Shown here: one piece after another, positions 42,361 through 53,150 of the stretch
How the letters are laid out: every line of letters begins with the position of its first letter
Position numbering within the stretch: position 1 is the first letter of the stretch
DNA from: Tetrapyrgos nigripes
Lineage: Eukaryota > Basidiomycota > Agaricomycetes > Agaricales > Campanellaceae
Assembly (NCBI GenBank): GCA_013368315.1
Contig: JAACJM010000041.1
Span: 434,001-498,000, forward strand
DNA length: 64,000 nt
Direction of reading: 5' to 3'
Position numbers and translations under genes: made by a program
Notes under the pieces: model-generated
Seen by the model: the letters and a program-made list of their open reading frames with translations, nothing else
Told to the model about the DNA's origin: nothing
Databases searched by the model: none

Positions 42361-45227
42361 TAATTCAAAGGGACACGACGCCCGTCCTTCTGATGGTGGG
42401 TAAACTCGTTGTGGTGTTTTTCCTTCGAGACATCCGCGGCAGATTGGTGGTTGTAAAGGAATATTGAATTCTGGCCAGCCATCAGTATGTGTTTGAAGAT
42501 GTTTGAGAACATCACGAGAAGGGTGACCAGCGTGTTGTGCGCTAAGTCAAAGTTGATTTCGTAAATCATAGCGTCTGCCAAGGAGGCAACGTCATTTTTG
42601 GTATGAGGAAGATAGTAAATAGTATCTTCTGGTGATCGTTTGGTAAATGTCAACCAGCGACAATGCATTGTGTTTCCATCTACATCTGTCATTTTGTCAT
42701 GCTTCATTAGCGTGATCATTTTGTCTGATCCATGGACTGTCACTCTGTCTGACTGTAGGAATGTACCAAGTGACAATAACCGTTGATTTAGATCGGCAAC
42801 ATAGTAAACAGGGGCAACTTTGAAGTAACGAGATCCCTGTTGTATGATGACAGTGCCAGCAGTGTTGGTTTTTGTAACTCCATTTGCAGTTTGAATAGAG
42901 ATTGAATCTACTTTATGTGACTCAACAAAGTCGGTTAAGTCAAAAGTGTAATGAGCAGATGCTCCAGAATTGAGTAACCAGGCATTGTCATAATGTTTCT
43001 GGTTGATGAGAGTATTCTTTCCCTTGCAATTCACACAAGATGAATAATAAGTCCCACAGGGACATAATATATTGGGTACATTATAAATAGAGGGGCTAAT
43101 AGAGCCCAGAGGAGCGGTATGTATAAATATGTTACAAGCATGCGATAATAATTTACATGCAACTGGGCTCATCATCTGCACTGTATTAGATGTGTCAGAT
43201 ACTCTATTCACAATGGAAGAGAAAGAGGGTGTGGCATACCTGTAGTACCCACCATCATTCCAACTCTCAGAAATAATCTCCTCCTCAGAGTCAGATCCGA
43301 GGGATATAATGTCCATATCCGGAGAACTCGACAGTGGTGTTATGAGGTCCGGTATCGAGTCGGCATCCAAGTTGGAAGCACTGGGGGACGTGGAGATTTC
43401 CTCGCATAATGGGGTAACCGACTGCGCTTGGCTCCATCCCAATGAATTGGAGGCGCTCATCTGGTCGAGGTCCCCATCAAGGTCCTCAAGGCCCTCGTTG
43501 TACTCCCTGTCGAACTCCCCCGAATACCACCTTTGAGTCATCTCGTCGGTGACCATGTGAAGACGCTCCTCGAGCGTTTTGTGGTTGGGGTCGATGTTCT
43601 CTTTGTCGGAATCCCCCATGTCGACGAGACTGGCCTCCCACATTCTGAGGTGTTTGGTAGACTCTGCTTTTTCCCTCTCGAACTCCTCCGAGTCCATGCT
43701 CCCTGTGTTGGAAACGAGACTGTCTGACAGTCTGTCGAGTTCCTCGGCCATTTCGGCGTTGTTGTCCGTTCCCACACACTTGTCGTGTTTCCACCCGAAG
43801 TTGTTCCACGCTTCCTCTTGCTGTGGAGTACCCCAGTTGGTGGCACCCCAACCATCAGAGACAGGTTTGTTGTTGCGGATGGCGAACCAGTGGTCGTCAT
43901 TGTGATCGGGGTTGGAATCGGTGTGAGAGAAGGTGTGGCCATCAGGATAGGGGGCGACGAGATTTTGCCAATAGTATCGTTCCATGAAAGAACAACCATC
44001 GGAAATGATAGAGGGACGAGGGAGAGAGGTAGAGGCTTCGGAATGAGACATGTGTGCTAGTTCAAGGTCTTTGAGGAGCTCACCAGTTGGCTTAATCCCA
44101 TTAACACGAGCAGTTTTAAAGGCATTCTGGACAGATGAGAAAAATCTGTCAAAAGGCTTTTCCGTCTCGCTAAAGAAGGGTTTATGCACATCTTTGGTAG
44201 AGGGCTCCATGACCGTGATGGTCGGAGTTTCCTTGAAGAACTTTGCTGCATGTATGACGTGTGAGTGTCCTAACTTAATAGGACCCATGCTTTGGGCTTG
44301 TTGCTTCTGGCGTGTTTGTTCACCAGCACGTTTTCTGCGGCCTTGCCAGTTGCCACATCCTCGGCCTTTGCCTCTCCAAGCACTGCTGCTGCCTTTATGG
44401 CGCTGCTGCTGCTGTTCCTCAAAGACAGGAGGTTTGCCTTTGCGTTTGATTGCTGTGATTTTGGTGGCATTGGCAGATTGAGTTTTCTTTCCGCCGCGCG
44501 CTTCCCAAGTGTTGACAACCTGAGTACGAAGATCATCAAGGGATCCATCTTCGAAGGCGTTGATGTCATCTTGAGTTTCCTTGGCAATGTCATAGCCATA
44601 GATATCAGCGGGGAGTTTGTTGATAACGATCATGTACTGGAGGTATAGGGGAATGGCCGTGTTAACACCAGCGTTATTGATCTGAGTGAGGTACATTTTG
44701 ATGAGATCAATTGCAGCACCAGGATGAGTGTTGTGAGGGATTTCGACGTCCATGGCACACTTGAAGTTCTGAAAGATTTCAGCAGCTCCAGGTTTACCAT
44801 AGAGATCTTTGAGAGTTCCCCACATTCTCCTGGCAGTAGTGATATCCTCAAGTTTCATACCAATAGCTTGAGAGACACGGAGTTTGATAACTCCCATGGC
44901 CTTGTCGTTGTCTTTGTCCCAATCAACAGTACTACCAGCAGCAGCAGCGGTGAAATGGGTAGGAGATGCTTCTTCATTGCTTGCTCCTGCAGCAGCACCA
45001 GTAGTGGTACCAGTGGGAGCAGCGGGGGCAGGAGCTGGAGTGATTTCTATATCTCCAGGACGAGGAGTATTGAGGACATATGTGATGCCCTGAGATTGAA
45101 GCCAAGATTTGGACTTGCTGGCCCAAAGGGTATAGTTCGGTCCAGTGAGTTCTGGAACAGTAGACATAAAGCTTGATCTGGAAGACATTTCAAATGTGAT
45201 CTGGGGATATAATCGAACTGTCAGCAT
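42360..45227 (-). CDS. Copia gag-protease polyprotein ORF with a GW/WG-containing insert
   Basis: A 955-codon open frame. Gag at the N-terminus (MSTVPELTGPNYTLWASKSKSWL, then KLEDITTARRMWGTLKDLYG); no standard CCHC knuckle. From about residue 330 to 720 is an acidic, Ser-rich region with Trp-Gly motifs (DGWGATNWGTPQQEEAW, NNFGW, SLGWSQ). The protease motif follows at about 42965 as LLNSGASAH, where copia proteases have LLDSGASAH, so the catalytic Asp is Asn. Near 42550, at LAH, one base appears to be missing: the continuing integrase (HAGHPSRDVLKHL, then PPICRGCLEGK) is in another frame, so the last 60 codons are out of frame. The insert is not obviously a known domain. Confidence 0.8.
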   Translation of the reverse strand: MLTVRLYPQITFEMSSRSSFMSTVPELTGPNYTLWASKSKSWLQSQGITYVLNTPRPGDIEITPAPAPAAPTGTTTGAAAGASNEEASPTHFTAAAAGSTVDWDKDNDKAMGVIKLRVSQAIGMKLEDITTARRMWGTLKDLYGKPGAAEIFQNFKCAMDVEIPHNTHPGAAIDLIKMYLTQINNAGVNTAIPLYLQYMIVINKLPADIYGYDIAKETQDDINAFEDGSLDDLRTQVVNTWEARGGKKTQSANATKITAIKRKGKPPVFEEQQQQRHKGSSSAWRGKGRGCGNWQGRRKRAGEQTRQKQQAQSMGPIKLGHSHVIHAAKFFKETPTITVMEPSTKDVHKPFFSETEKPFDRFFSSVQNAFKTARVNGIKPTGELLKDLELAHMSHSEASTSLPRPSIISDGCSFMERYYWQNLVAPYPDGHTFSHTDSNPDHNDDHWFAIRNNKPVSDGWGATNWGTPQQEEAWNNFGWKHDKCVGTDNNAEMAEELDRLSDSLVSNTGSMDSEEFEREKAESTKHLRMWEASLVDMGDSDKENIDPNHKTLEERLHMVTDEMTQRWYSGEFDREYNEGLEDLDGDLDQMSASNSLGWSQAQSVTPLCEEISTSPSASNLDADSIPDLITPLSSSPDMDIISLGSDSEEEIISESWNDGGYYRYATPSFSSIVNRVSDTSNTVQMMSPVACKLLSHACNIFIHTAPLGSISPSIYNVPNILCPCGTYYSSCVNCKGKNTLINQKHYDNAWLLNSGASAHYTFDLTDFVESHKVDSISIQTANGVTKTNTAGTVIIQQGSRYFKVAPVYYVADLNQRLLSLGTFLQSDRVTVHGSDKMITLMKHDKMTDVDGNTMHCRWLTFTKRSPEDTIYYLPHTKNDVASLADAMIYEINFDLAHNTLVTLLVMFSNIFKHILMAGQNSIFLYNHQSAADVSKEKHHNEFTHHQKDGRRVPLN

Positions 45228-45515
45228 AACATCCTATATGCAAGATAAGCAGTGGCGTTAAGGACGCGCCATGAAAATAAATTAAAAGCTGCAGCTAGCA
45301 CGCTTATGACAGTGATTATCCCCGGTGTGCATTATACCAGCTTGCAGCCATGTAGGCGCTACTGTGCACATACAGCAGCCATGAAGGTGCATGTAAAGAA
45401 CTTCTTTCACGGAGGGCGATGTTCAAGCAGCTGCAGGGGTGCTACCAGGTATTACGCAGTCTAGGACTTGCTGCCAGTGATGGAGCGATGTCCAGGGCTT
45501 GCGGGGCCCATAACC

Positions 45516-45800
45516 TGTTGAGCAGGCTATGTTCTATATACGTAGCGGCAACTGCATACTTACCTGGGGATGTAAAAGTGCTTGTTAGAGCAGTTTGTTA
45601 GAGGTTTAAGAGTGATGAGCAGTAAGGGAAATCCTTGTTCTTGTAGGGCAATCTACAAGCCCTTATATACTGTTCTAGATAGTACATGTGACTACTTATC
45701 TAAGAACTACTGATGTATAGTAAGCGTAACTAACTAGATTACTATCTAATCTATATCTAATCTAGTGTTGATGGCTGCTTACTAATTTGCCAATTCAACA
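45516..45800 (-). repeat. Copia LTR (5' LTR)
   Basis: 285-bp partner of 38982-39266, TG...CA bounded. On the sense strand the bases after it read GGTTATGGGCCCC, the expected place of the primer-binding site. Confidence 0.93.
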
Positions 45801-45805
45801 CACAT

Positions 45806-47147
45806 GGCAAGGTACGAGGCCCCCTTTCCTTTTGAGTATCTATGTGCTCAAGTAGAGGGCTTTTTCAATCAATGATTCTGTATTCCTTAACAGACGATAC
45901 TGCTTACATGCAGGTAAGCAAACTACATAGTAGTACTCAAACGCAGCAGCGGGGAAATTGACAAACGGGTAAGGAAGGACTGGAGCAATAAATCCACTGC
46001 AAGCATCAAAGAACGGAAAACATAGCAATGCGTTAAACCATAGTGAGTAACGAAAATTTTAATGGACTTGTTGCTGACATCCAAAAGGAGAGAGTCCGAG
46101 TGCATCAGTAAGTGCTCAAAAGCTTTCACCTTTACAGTGTCAGAAGTGGGTACCTGCATAGGTTACGAGGCTGAATGAAATGAGGATGAGTTCTTTACAC
46201 CCTCTTTCTGCGTATGGCTATGTGCAAATGCTCCCTTTCCGTGCGGCCTTTTTGCTAACGATCAGCCTTTCCTTTTCATTTTGTTTCTGAATACTAGCAC
46301 GTATAACGCATCATAGCGTCCGATTTCTTTCCCTTCTATTTGCATGGTTATAGTCCTTTGCATCAAGATTCAAGTACAAAGAAGTCCAATAAAATAATGT
46401 GTACATTAAAAGCTTGGACTGCAATGGCCTCGTATTCACCACACTTCAACGCTGGCCCACAACAACTTCATGTGTACATGCCAAATCCAATACTACTTAT
46501 GCACTACTTGACAGAGACATGCTGATTCAGGGAAGTAAACTTGAGAAGAAAATTCCCGCTACGATAGTAGTGGGTTTTGGGGTAAGTGGACATTTTTCCG
46601 CTCCAGAAATGATTAAGCACACGGCAGCATTCAAGCCGCTTTTCACACTCTGACAGCCATTTTTCCTTCCGCTCAGCATTGAAACAGGTTGACATTAAGG
46701 GGCGCCTTCATGGAGTTGGAGAATTTTTCCCATCTTCTCCTCTCCTTCTATTGTTTCTCCTACTCAAAACCAGTACCCCTGCTCAAACTCGCCGAGGGAT
46801 TGTCATTAAGTGACATGCAGCGTATGAATGAGTCCTTTTGGTATGAGACACTCCTCTGTGTCAACGTGGTCCTTCAAAACATAAGTGTTCGTCATTGGGT
46901 GGACTCGCTGCCGCTTCCGATTGAGGTGTGTGTTCTCGGCCAGATAAGCCCGTTGCCATCCATTAATTGCTGTCTACTTAGGTTTCTGGAAGGACAGAGC
47001 CCAATGGTAAAGGGTTGTGGACTAGATGTGTACAGATTGATTTCTTAAGTCGCTTAGGAGTATTGGACCTGGCTAGAGGAGAAGTCTGGTTGCAGGAAAT
47101 ATCGGAGACTTTTGGTTGTGTGACATGAGTCTATGATGCAGATATAT
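45806..47147. other. Stretch without a recognised gene
   Basis: Several short frames (45923-46159 -, 46399-46653 +, 46689-47048 +) could be exons or relics, but I recognise no motif and cannot chain them convincingly. Base composition is like the surroundings. Confidence 0.35.
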
Positions 47148-47156
47148 TTAAATTGA

Positions 47157-47251
47157 AGGCATGTACATAATTGAGAGTACTTGGCAAAATCCTAGTTTCG
47201 CAGTGAATTTAAAGTAAAGGCACGTACATAATCGAGAGTACTTGAGAAATT
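47157..47251 (+). repeat. Short direct repeat, two units
   Basis: GGCATGTACATAATTGAGAG at 47158 recurs as GGCACGTACATAATCGAGAG at 47219, each followed by TACTTG-GAAA. The period is about 61 bp. Both differences within the 20 bases are C/T. Confidence 0.65.
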
Positions 47252-47499
47252 CCTTTTGGTGGATGCGTGGAGGGTATGGACTCGGAGAGCCAGCTGCCCA
47301 CCGGTGTGTGGGTAGCGGGCTTTGCAGCCCCGCCGGCCCTTCGCCGGTTATCAAGAAAGAAATTGAGGAAAATGTTATTTGGTCCAGAGTAGTGTTGCAC
47401 GTGGCTCCACTTGACTCCGGCTAAGCCGGGAGCCGAGCTGATGTATAGCCAAGCCGAGTCAAATAAACAATGAGCCGGCTCTACATAGTCCATCACAAA

Positions 47500-47632
47500 G
47501 ACCAAGTCCGAGTCCAGGGACCTGCGTCACTGGTACCACCTTCCTTTCTTCCTTTCTCTCATCGTCAGAGACAGCAAGTACTCTCTTCTAGAGCAAACCA
47601 CGCAGAGTTGATGCACGTTCCTAGCCTTAACA
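47500..47632 (+). repeat. Dispersed repeat, copy 2
   Basis: Same order of blocks as 28022-28170 (GTCCAGGGACCTGCGTCAC, CTTTCTTCCTTTCTCTCATC, GAGCAAACCACGCAGAGT, CGTTCCTAGCC), lacking about 25 bases of the middle. The 90 bp before it are GC-rich with AGCCGGGAGCCGAG-type repeats. Confidence 0.7.
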
Positions 47633-47900
47633 ATCCCTTTTCAGCTTCCTCCTTAGTCGTCGCGCTCGCCAGCGCTTAAGTGTCCGAGTTGACATCGTTC
47701 CGCGCAGGCCGCTCTACATCTCTACATCTCAAGTACATCTTCCCCAAACGATTTGTCACCCTGGTTGCGTCATAGGCCATAAACAGCTTCTCATTAATCA
47801 TTGACATCGTTACCCGGTGAAGCTGATTCAGCTAGTTGGTGTACCGTGCCTGTGTCCTTAAGCTCGTCCCCAGGCCTCGACAAGCTCATCAGTTCAGACA

Positions 47901-48800
47901 ATGTCAAACGACTCGGACAATGTCCTCATCTTCTACGATATCCCTTCCAGAGACCTTGGCCCTTGGTCACCTAACACCTGGAAGACTCGGTGAGTTCTCC
48001 ATCTTAACTATTACCAACGAGTCAGACTTATCAATGCTGCATCTCAACACAATCACTATACCTCCCCATCCCATCCCATCCCCTTTCCCTTTCCTCCATC
48101 CCTTCAATCCTTCCCCTTCCCTCGCAGCTACGCCCTCAACTTCAAAAACATTCCCTACAAAACCATCTGGGTCGAATACCCCGATATAGAACCAACACTC
48201 AAACAACTCAACATTGCTCCCTGTATGACGAAGGCTGACGGGGTGACTCCCCACTACACCCTCCCCGCGATATACGATCCTGTAAGGAAAGAAGGAGTGA
48301 CGGATTCGCTTGCGATAGCAGTGTGGTTGGATGAGCGTTACCCTGAAGCACCAAAGCTGGTCCCAGAAGGAACACTCACCTTCCACAAAGCCTTCCTATC
48401 CGCCTTCTCCTCGAACATCGAAGCGATGTTGCAGTTTACCATTCCGAAAGTAACTTGGGCCCTGAATGAGAGAAGTGAGGGGTATTTTAGAAAGACGAGG
48501 GAAGAGAGGTTTGGTATGAAAATGGAGGAGCTGTATCCCGAGCCGGGGACGGAAAAGAGGAAAGGGGAGTGGAAGAAGTTGGAGGAGGGGTTGGGGAAGG
48601 TTGCTGGGTGGTATGGGAAGGATAACACGTTTGTCATGGAAGGAGAGGATAGCGCATGTTTCGCGGATTTCATGTTGGGAGGGTTTATTATCTGGATAAG
48701 GATCTTGTTCGGGAAGAATAGCGAGGAGTGGAAGGATGTTGCGAGTTGGCATGGGGGCAGGTTGGGGAGGTTGATTAAGGCATTGGAGAAGTACGAGTGA
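47901..48800 (+). CDS. Glutathione S-transferase, etherase-related (FuA-type) class
   Basis: Exon 1 47901-47989 and exon 2 48128-48800 (138-nt intron) encode about 253 residues. The thioredoxin-fold N-terminus reads FYDIPSRDLGPWSPNTWKTR, then YALNFKNIPYKTIWVEYPDIEP, a pattern typical of fungal etherase/FuA GSTs. The all-alpha C-terminal half ends RLGRLIKALEKYE. These cytosolic enzymes conjugate or bind lignin- and wood-derived aromatics. The gene converges on UPO2 with about 320 bp between stops. Intact, unlike the fragment at 17230-17639 and the relic near 53364-53470. Confidence 0.88.
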
Positions 48801-50957
48801 AACTTGAAGCAAACCAATAAGTCTCTGGATCCTGCGTTATGTGCTTTCGTTATTGACTCGCTTTTGTACTTCCAAGAAGTTGCTCTTTTCCGTCGGGATC
48901 GGTTCAGTTCAAGACGCAACAAACTACTGAATAAATATGATACGTGTTCATAGTAAGAAAATGGATACCAGAAACGACCGCACTAATAGTGATCCCCCTT
49001 GCAGGAGTGATACGACTACATGATTAATAGATAATTATGGACTCGAGGTACTTTGTACGAATAGAGCTCTTGAGGAAGAGCGCTAGCAATGATGATGAAA
49101 GGAGAGCGCTGAAGTTCATCAAATACTGTTAGCAGTGATAGGATCAATATCGCCGCTGGGACCAAGACGAATCCACGGGTTAGGCTGCACCCCACTGGGC
49201 TGGAACTCGGAAAGACGCTCAATCTCTTTCTGGATTGGACGAATCGTATCGGCAGTGATCATCAGTTCGTTCTTCTTCCAGCCTTCAGCGATGGGAAGAC
49301 GTTCTTCGCGGAACAGGATTTGGACGTAGCTGGGGTAACGATGACGCTCGGTAAGATTTTCGTTCTTGGAGATTCAAAGAAAAATGGAACGTACTTCTTC
49401 GGCGCCCTCGTAGCCACTCCATCCGTAATATTACCCATCACAGCAACATACAAAGAAGATTCCCTCGTTCGAATCTTGAATCCCTTCACATTATTAATCA
49501 GCTGAGGATTCACAGCGTTCTGAATGGCCTGGCGCTCTTTCTGGACGAATCCAGCAGACGTAGCGTTATAGTAATCTACTCCGGGATTAGAGTTGGCTAG
49601 GGTGGTGAAAACCGTTTCGTTGAAATGGATATTGTCGTTGTTAGGATCAACGTTGAAGTCTTCACGGGAGAGGGAGATGTCGTGTTCGAATGTTTCGTGC
49701 CTATGATACGGTATGGGAATCAGTAAGTAGAAGAAGGATGAGATTTGATTTGGCTAGAGGAGGCTGGAGATGGCAATGGCAGTACTTACAGAGCAATCTC
49801 CGTCAAATTGAAGAAATCAGGGGTCTCAGCTGCAATCAGAGCACCCTTGGCCGCCACCGTGACCACGTCTGGCCCGACATTGAAACCGTCTGAAAGAAAA
49901 TGATTCAATTCGGGATGAGTCCATAACCATCCACTGCATTGATCCCGGAATTCGGGACACGAACCTAGGACTGCTTGCAATACAATAGGGATGGTGATAT
50001 TCTTACCATCCCTTGGAAGGTAGCCGTGATTGGCAAGCCTGTAAACCACCGATGAACTCTAAGGAGGCGAAAAGTGCACGATAATACGTACGTGTTCAAT
50101 CCAGGACAAGGACCACGAGCGTCGTTAGGACCCGGGGCTTGGAATCCATGGTCGTCCCCAGTCGTAGGAGCCGTGTCGTACTGCCTAGCATAGCCGGTAT
50201 GCGCAGAGACCATCACGGTCCATGCTGGGAGAAGAGAAACGAGTGCGAGGAGACCAGTGAGCTTGATCATTGTTGGTGGCGTTGCAAAGGGCGGTAGGAG
50301 TCCTTAAAAAGAAAGAAAAGAACTAAGAAGGGGTGATGAGCTTTTCGCCAACACCGTTGCCACTCTTATACTCCTCGACTCCTCTACATATAGGCTTTGC
50401 ATTAGCATGAAGCTCTTCAAGTTAGCCTGTTCAAACGATTACTTGAATTCGCCCAGTGCAACCATGGTGAACGTTCCCAACGGAAGTACTACCAAATAGG
50501 TACTTACCTGGACCGTGACTTACCTTGTTCTTGCAGATGTACTCAGGAGTCCTGTCTTGACTTACACACGGTAGTCAGACGGAATGCATCTGTATACTAT
50601 TCGAAGATCCAAGAAGCGAGCGCAGCTTACTATTCTTTGAGTTTTTATTGGTTCGGAAGTTGCACCCGATGGGAATGGCGTTAGCGTTTGGAATAATAAT
50701 ACTTGTTTAAAACTTACTGAAGTCGAGAGTTCGAGGCGATGATGCAATAATGCGAGGTTTACGAGAGCTCATAATATCACGAATCCCATTGGCCATCCGA
50801 CCTGCGGGTCGCTAACACCTTGTAAAAGGACAAAGGATGAAACTCCGACGGATACAGGTCAAGACTGTGGGGAACGCTTATTTTATATTTAGGGGATCGT
50901 CAGAAGCGACGGAAGTGTTCCAAAAATGGTAAGAATCCGAAAATCGAAATGGGTGGC
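48400..50957. repeat. Segmental duplication copy B (GST 3' half + UPO2 + upstream region)
   Basis: Collinear with 17230-19870. This copy holds the complete GST, so it is closer to the ancestral arrangement. Similarity ends near 50957, within the UPO2-UPO3 promoter region. Confidence 0.85.
49119..50270 (-). CDS. Unspecific peroxygenase (heme-thiolate peroxidase), UPO2
   Basis: Exons 50092-50270, 49965-50038, 49790-49889, 49395-49700, 49119-49329: the same 179/74/100/306/211 nt as the other two copies, 289 residues. Signal peptide MIKLTGLLALVSLLPAW, heme-ligand PCPGLNTLANHGYLPRDG, EHDISLSRED, C-terminus DPITANSI. Extracellular H2O2-dependent oxygenation of small aromatics and alkyl chains is the family role. 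Divergent from UPO3 across about 970 bp and convergent with the intact GST. Coding and intron sequence are very close to UPO1, as expected for the recent duplication. Confidence 0.93.
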
Positions 50958-51239
50958 AAATTACGCGTATGCTCTCTCTCTTTCTCCGACGCTTGAATGA
51001 GCTGCGATCAAACTCACGCTGCGTTTCTGAGTCTCGCCACTTAGTCTATGTCACGTACGTACATGTATGCTCGGAGACGGGCTTTTGAGTGAACCAAAGC
51101 CCAGAGATTGTGTATAAAAAGTGGCGATGGCGCCAGCAAAAAGTCATCACCACTTCCTTCCTTCTCTTCTTACTTCTAGGATCCTATCTGGTGATCTAAG
51201 CAGCCTTTGCAACACCAAGGCCAACGACAAACGACAATA
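50271..51239. promoter_or_regulatory. Bidirectional promoter region of UPO2 and UPO3
   Basis: UPO3 has TATAAAAAGTGGCGATGG at 51113 (+), about 125 bp before its ATG. UPO2 has TATAAGAGTGGC (about 50359-50370, -), about 95 bp before its ATG, and UPO1 has the same core. The shared TATA-AGTGG core suggests common regulation. The outer 700 bp next to UPO2 is also conserved upstream of UPO1. Confidence 0.6.
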
Positions 51240-52383
51240 ATGCTGAAGCTCCTCGCACTCGTCTCTCTTCTCCCAGCATGGACCATGATGGTCTCTGCGC
51301 ATGCCGTCTATGCTAGGCAGTACGATACAGCTCCTACAACTGGTGCTGGTGGAGACGACAATGGGTTCCAAGCTCCTGGGCCTAATGATGCTCGTGGTCC
51401 TTGCCCTGGATTGAACACGTACGTAGCATCTTACTATCCTTCTTGATTCAGATGAGTGATCTTTGAGCTCTTTTCACAGGCTCGCAAATCATGGCTACCT
51501 TCCACGGGATGGTAAGAATATTACCATACCTATTGTGTTACAAGCAGCCCTAGGTTTGTCTCTCCATTTCCGGCAATAGATTTGGGTCTATGAACTCATT
51601 CCGAACTGTTATCCAGATGGTTTCAACGTCGGGCCAGACGTAGTAACGTTGGCGGCAAAGGGTGCTCTGATTGCAGCTGAGACCCCCGATTTCTTCAATT
51701 TGACGGAGATTGCTCTGTAAGTAATCCTTCTGCCATTGCCATCTCATCTTGTCCCCTCTCCTCAATCCAAATCAAATCTCACCCTTCTTCTACTTACTGA
51801 TTCCCATACCGTATCATAGGCACGAAACATTTGAACACGACATCTCCCTCTCCCGTGAAGACTTCCACGTCGATCCCAACAACGACAATATCCATTTCAA
51901 CGAAACCGTTTTCACCACTCTAGCCAACTCTAACCCCGGAGTTGACTACTACAACGCTACTTCGGCTGGCCAAGTTCAGAAGGAACGACAGGACATTCAG
52001 AATGCCGTGAATGCTCAGTTGATCAATAATGTCAAGGATTTCAAGATCAGGAGTCGTGAATCGTCGTTGTACGTCGCTGTGATGGGTAATGCCACGGCTG
52101 GACTGGGTACAAAGGCGCCGAAGAAGTGAGTTGCATCTCCCTTCTCCCGTTCAAGGACTAATGTTACCTCAGCTACGTCCAAATCTTCTTCCGCGAAGAA
52201 CGTCTCCCCATCGCTGAAGGCTGGAAGAAAAACGATATTTTGATTACCGCAGATGTCCTTCGTCCCATTCAGAAGGAGATTGAGCGTTTTTCTGAGTGGC
52301 AGCCTAGTGGGGTGCAGCCTAACCCGTGGATTCGCCTTGGGCCTGACGGTGATATCGATCCTCTTACTGCTAATAGTATTTAG
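51240..52383 (+). CDS. Unspecific peroxygenase (heme-thiolate peroxidase), UPO3
   Basis: Exons 51240-51418, 51480-51553, 51617-51716, 51820-52125, 52173-52383, identical in length to UPO1 and UPO2. Signal peptide MLKLLALVSLLPAWTMMVSA, heme-binding PCPGLNTLANHGYLPRDG, then EHDISLSREDFHVDPNNDN and a C-terminus ending LTANSI. Short (group I) peroxygenase. It diverges from UPO2 more than UPO1 does (SEWQPSG and DGDIDPLTANS changes, TAGLGTKAPKK), so it is an older paralogue. Downstream sequence keeps traces of the spacer found after UPO2, and a GST relic lies 1 kb further. Confidence 0.93.
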
Positions 52384-53150
52384 AATCTCGCTCTCTAGTC
52401 ATACAACTTAGCTGTACTTATATATCTAATAAGTAACTTAGTAAGGAGCCACTCCTGCAAGGTGTGATTGTTACTAGGTTACTCTAAGTACAGTCGTTCG
52501 GTACTCATCTACCTCTTCTGTGGAATGGTATAAATATATTCCAAATTTGGAAGCTACATAGTCTGGCTGAGTCTCCAGGATCCCAAGAGCTCTAGGCTTC
52601 CATCGATGGGAGGAAAGGCTTTCTTTTCCTTTACAATGATGCACCGAATCGGGTCTCGTAGAAATATAACGGATTTTTGAATATATATTACAAGCTAGAT
52701 TTTATGACGATGGTCTAACGCAAGAGCTGATGTTATATCAGAGTCATATCTGCGACGAATAAATTATGAGAAAAATACATCTGACTATGGGGATGGGGGC
52801 GAATACATCACGATGGGACCAGGAGCAGCGCCGTAGACAAGATTAGGATGTTTGATGTTCCTTGATGAACCACAATGTCTCCTTCGCATCAAGTGTCACC
52901 ACATTGTCCAAGATACGAGTGGAAGAAAAAGATCTGAAATGTAAAGGGATTAGAAATACTCTTCGCTCTTTTTATTCATTGCTCAAATTTCCAGTGGTAA
53001 GGAGAATTTCCACAAGGTGTTTAACAGGTGGGTTTGGAGGGCTACCCTCCAGGTTTTAAAGTGTGGAAGGTTAGAGTTTTTTAGGGTATGAGATAGTGTT
53101 CATCGAGGTGCTAAGCGGTAGCAAGCGAGTCGGTTAACCCGAATTTAGTA
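52384..53150. other. UPO3 downstream region
   Basis: Begins with decayed spacer sequence resembling the UPO2-GST spacer (CACTCCTGCAAG at about 52450 mirrors CTTGCAGGAGTG near 48999). The rest is non-coding to my reading. Confidence 0.4.

Larger units (their letters stand above)
38982..45800 (-). mobile_element. Ty1/copia LTR retrotransposon
   Basis: A 6819-bp element on the - strand with two 285-bp LTRs (38982-39266 and 45516-45800) that differ at about three positions. It is flanked by CGCAT (38977-38981) and CACAT (45801-45805), a 5-bp target duplication with one CpG-type change. Order on the sense strand: 5' LTR, possible PBS (GGTTATGGGC directly after the LTR), gag, long insert region, protease, integrase, RT, RNase H, polypurine tract AAGGGGGAG, 3' LTR. 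Integrase before RT marks it as copia. It is inactive: several stops, two 1-nt frameshifts and substitutions of catalytic Asp in both protease and RT. Confidence 0.93.

Noticed and set aside
42360..42560. Last 60 codons of the copia ORF as a novel C-terminus
   Set aside because: The conserved integrase sequence continues in another frame from LAH onward; this is a 1-nt frameshift artefact.
43309..45176. Several + strand ORFs over the copia gag region
   Set aside because: All lie antisense to the 955-codon polyprotein and show no motif.
46340..47048. Possible multi-exon gene on the + strand
   Set aside because: The frames could not be linked by convincing splice sites and show no recognisable motif, so it is reported only as an unassigned stretch.
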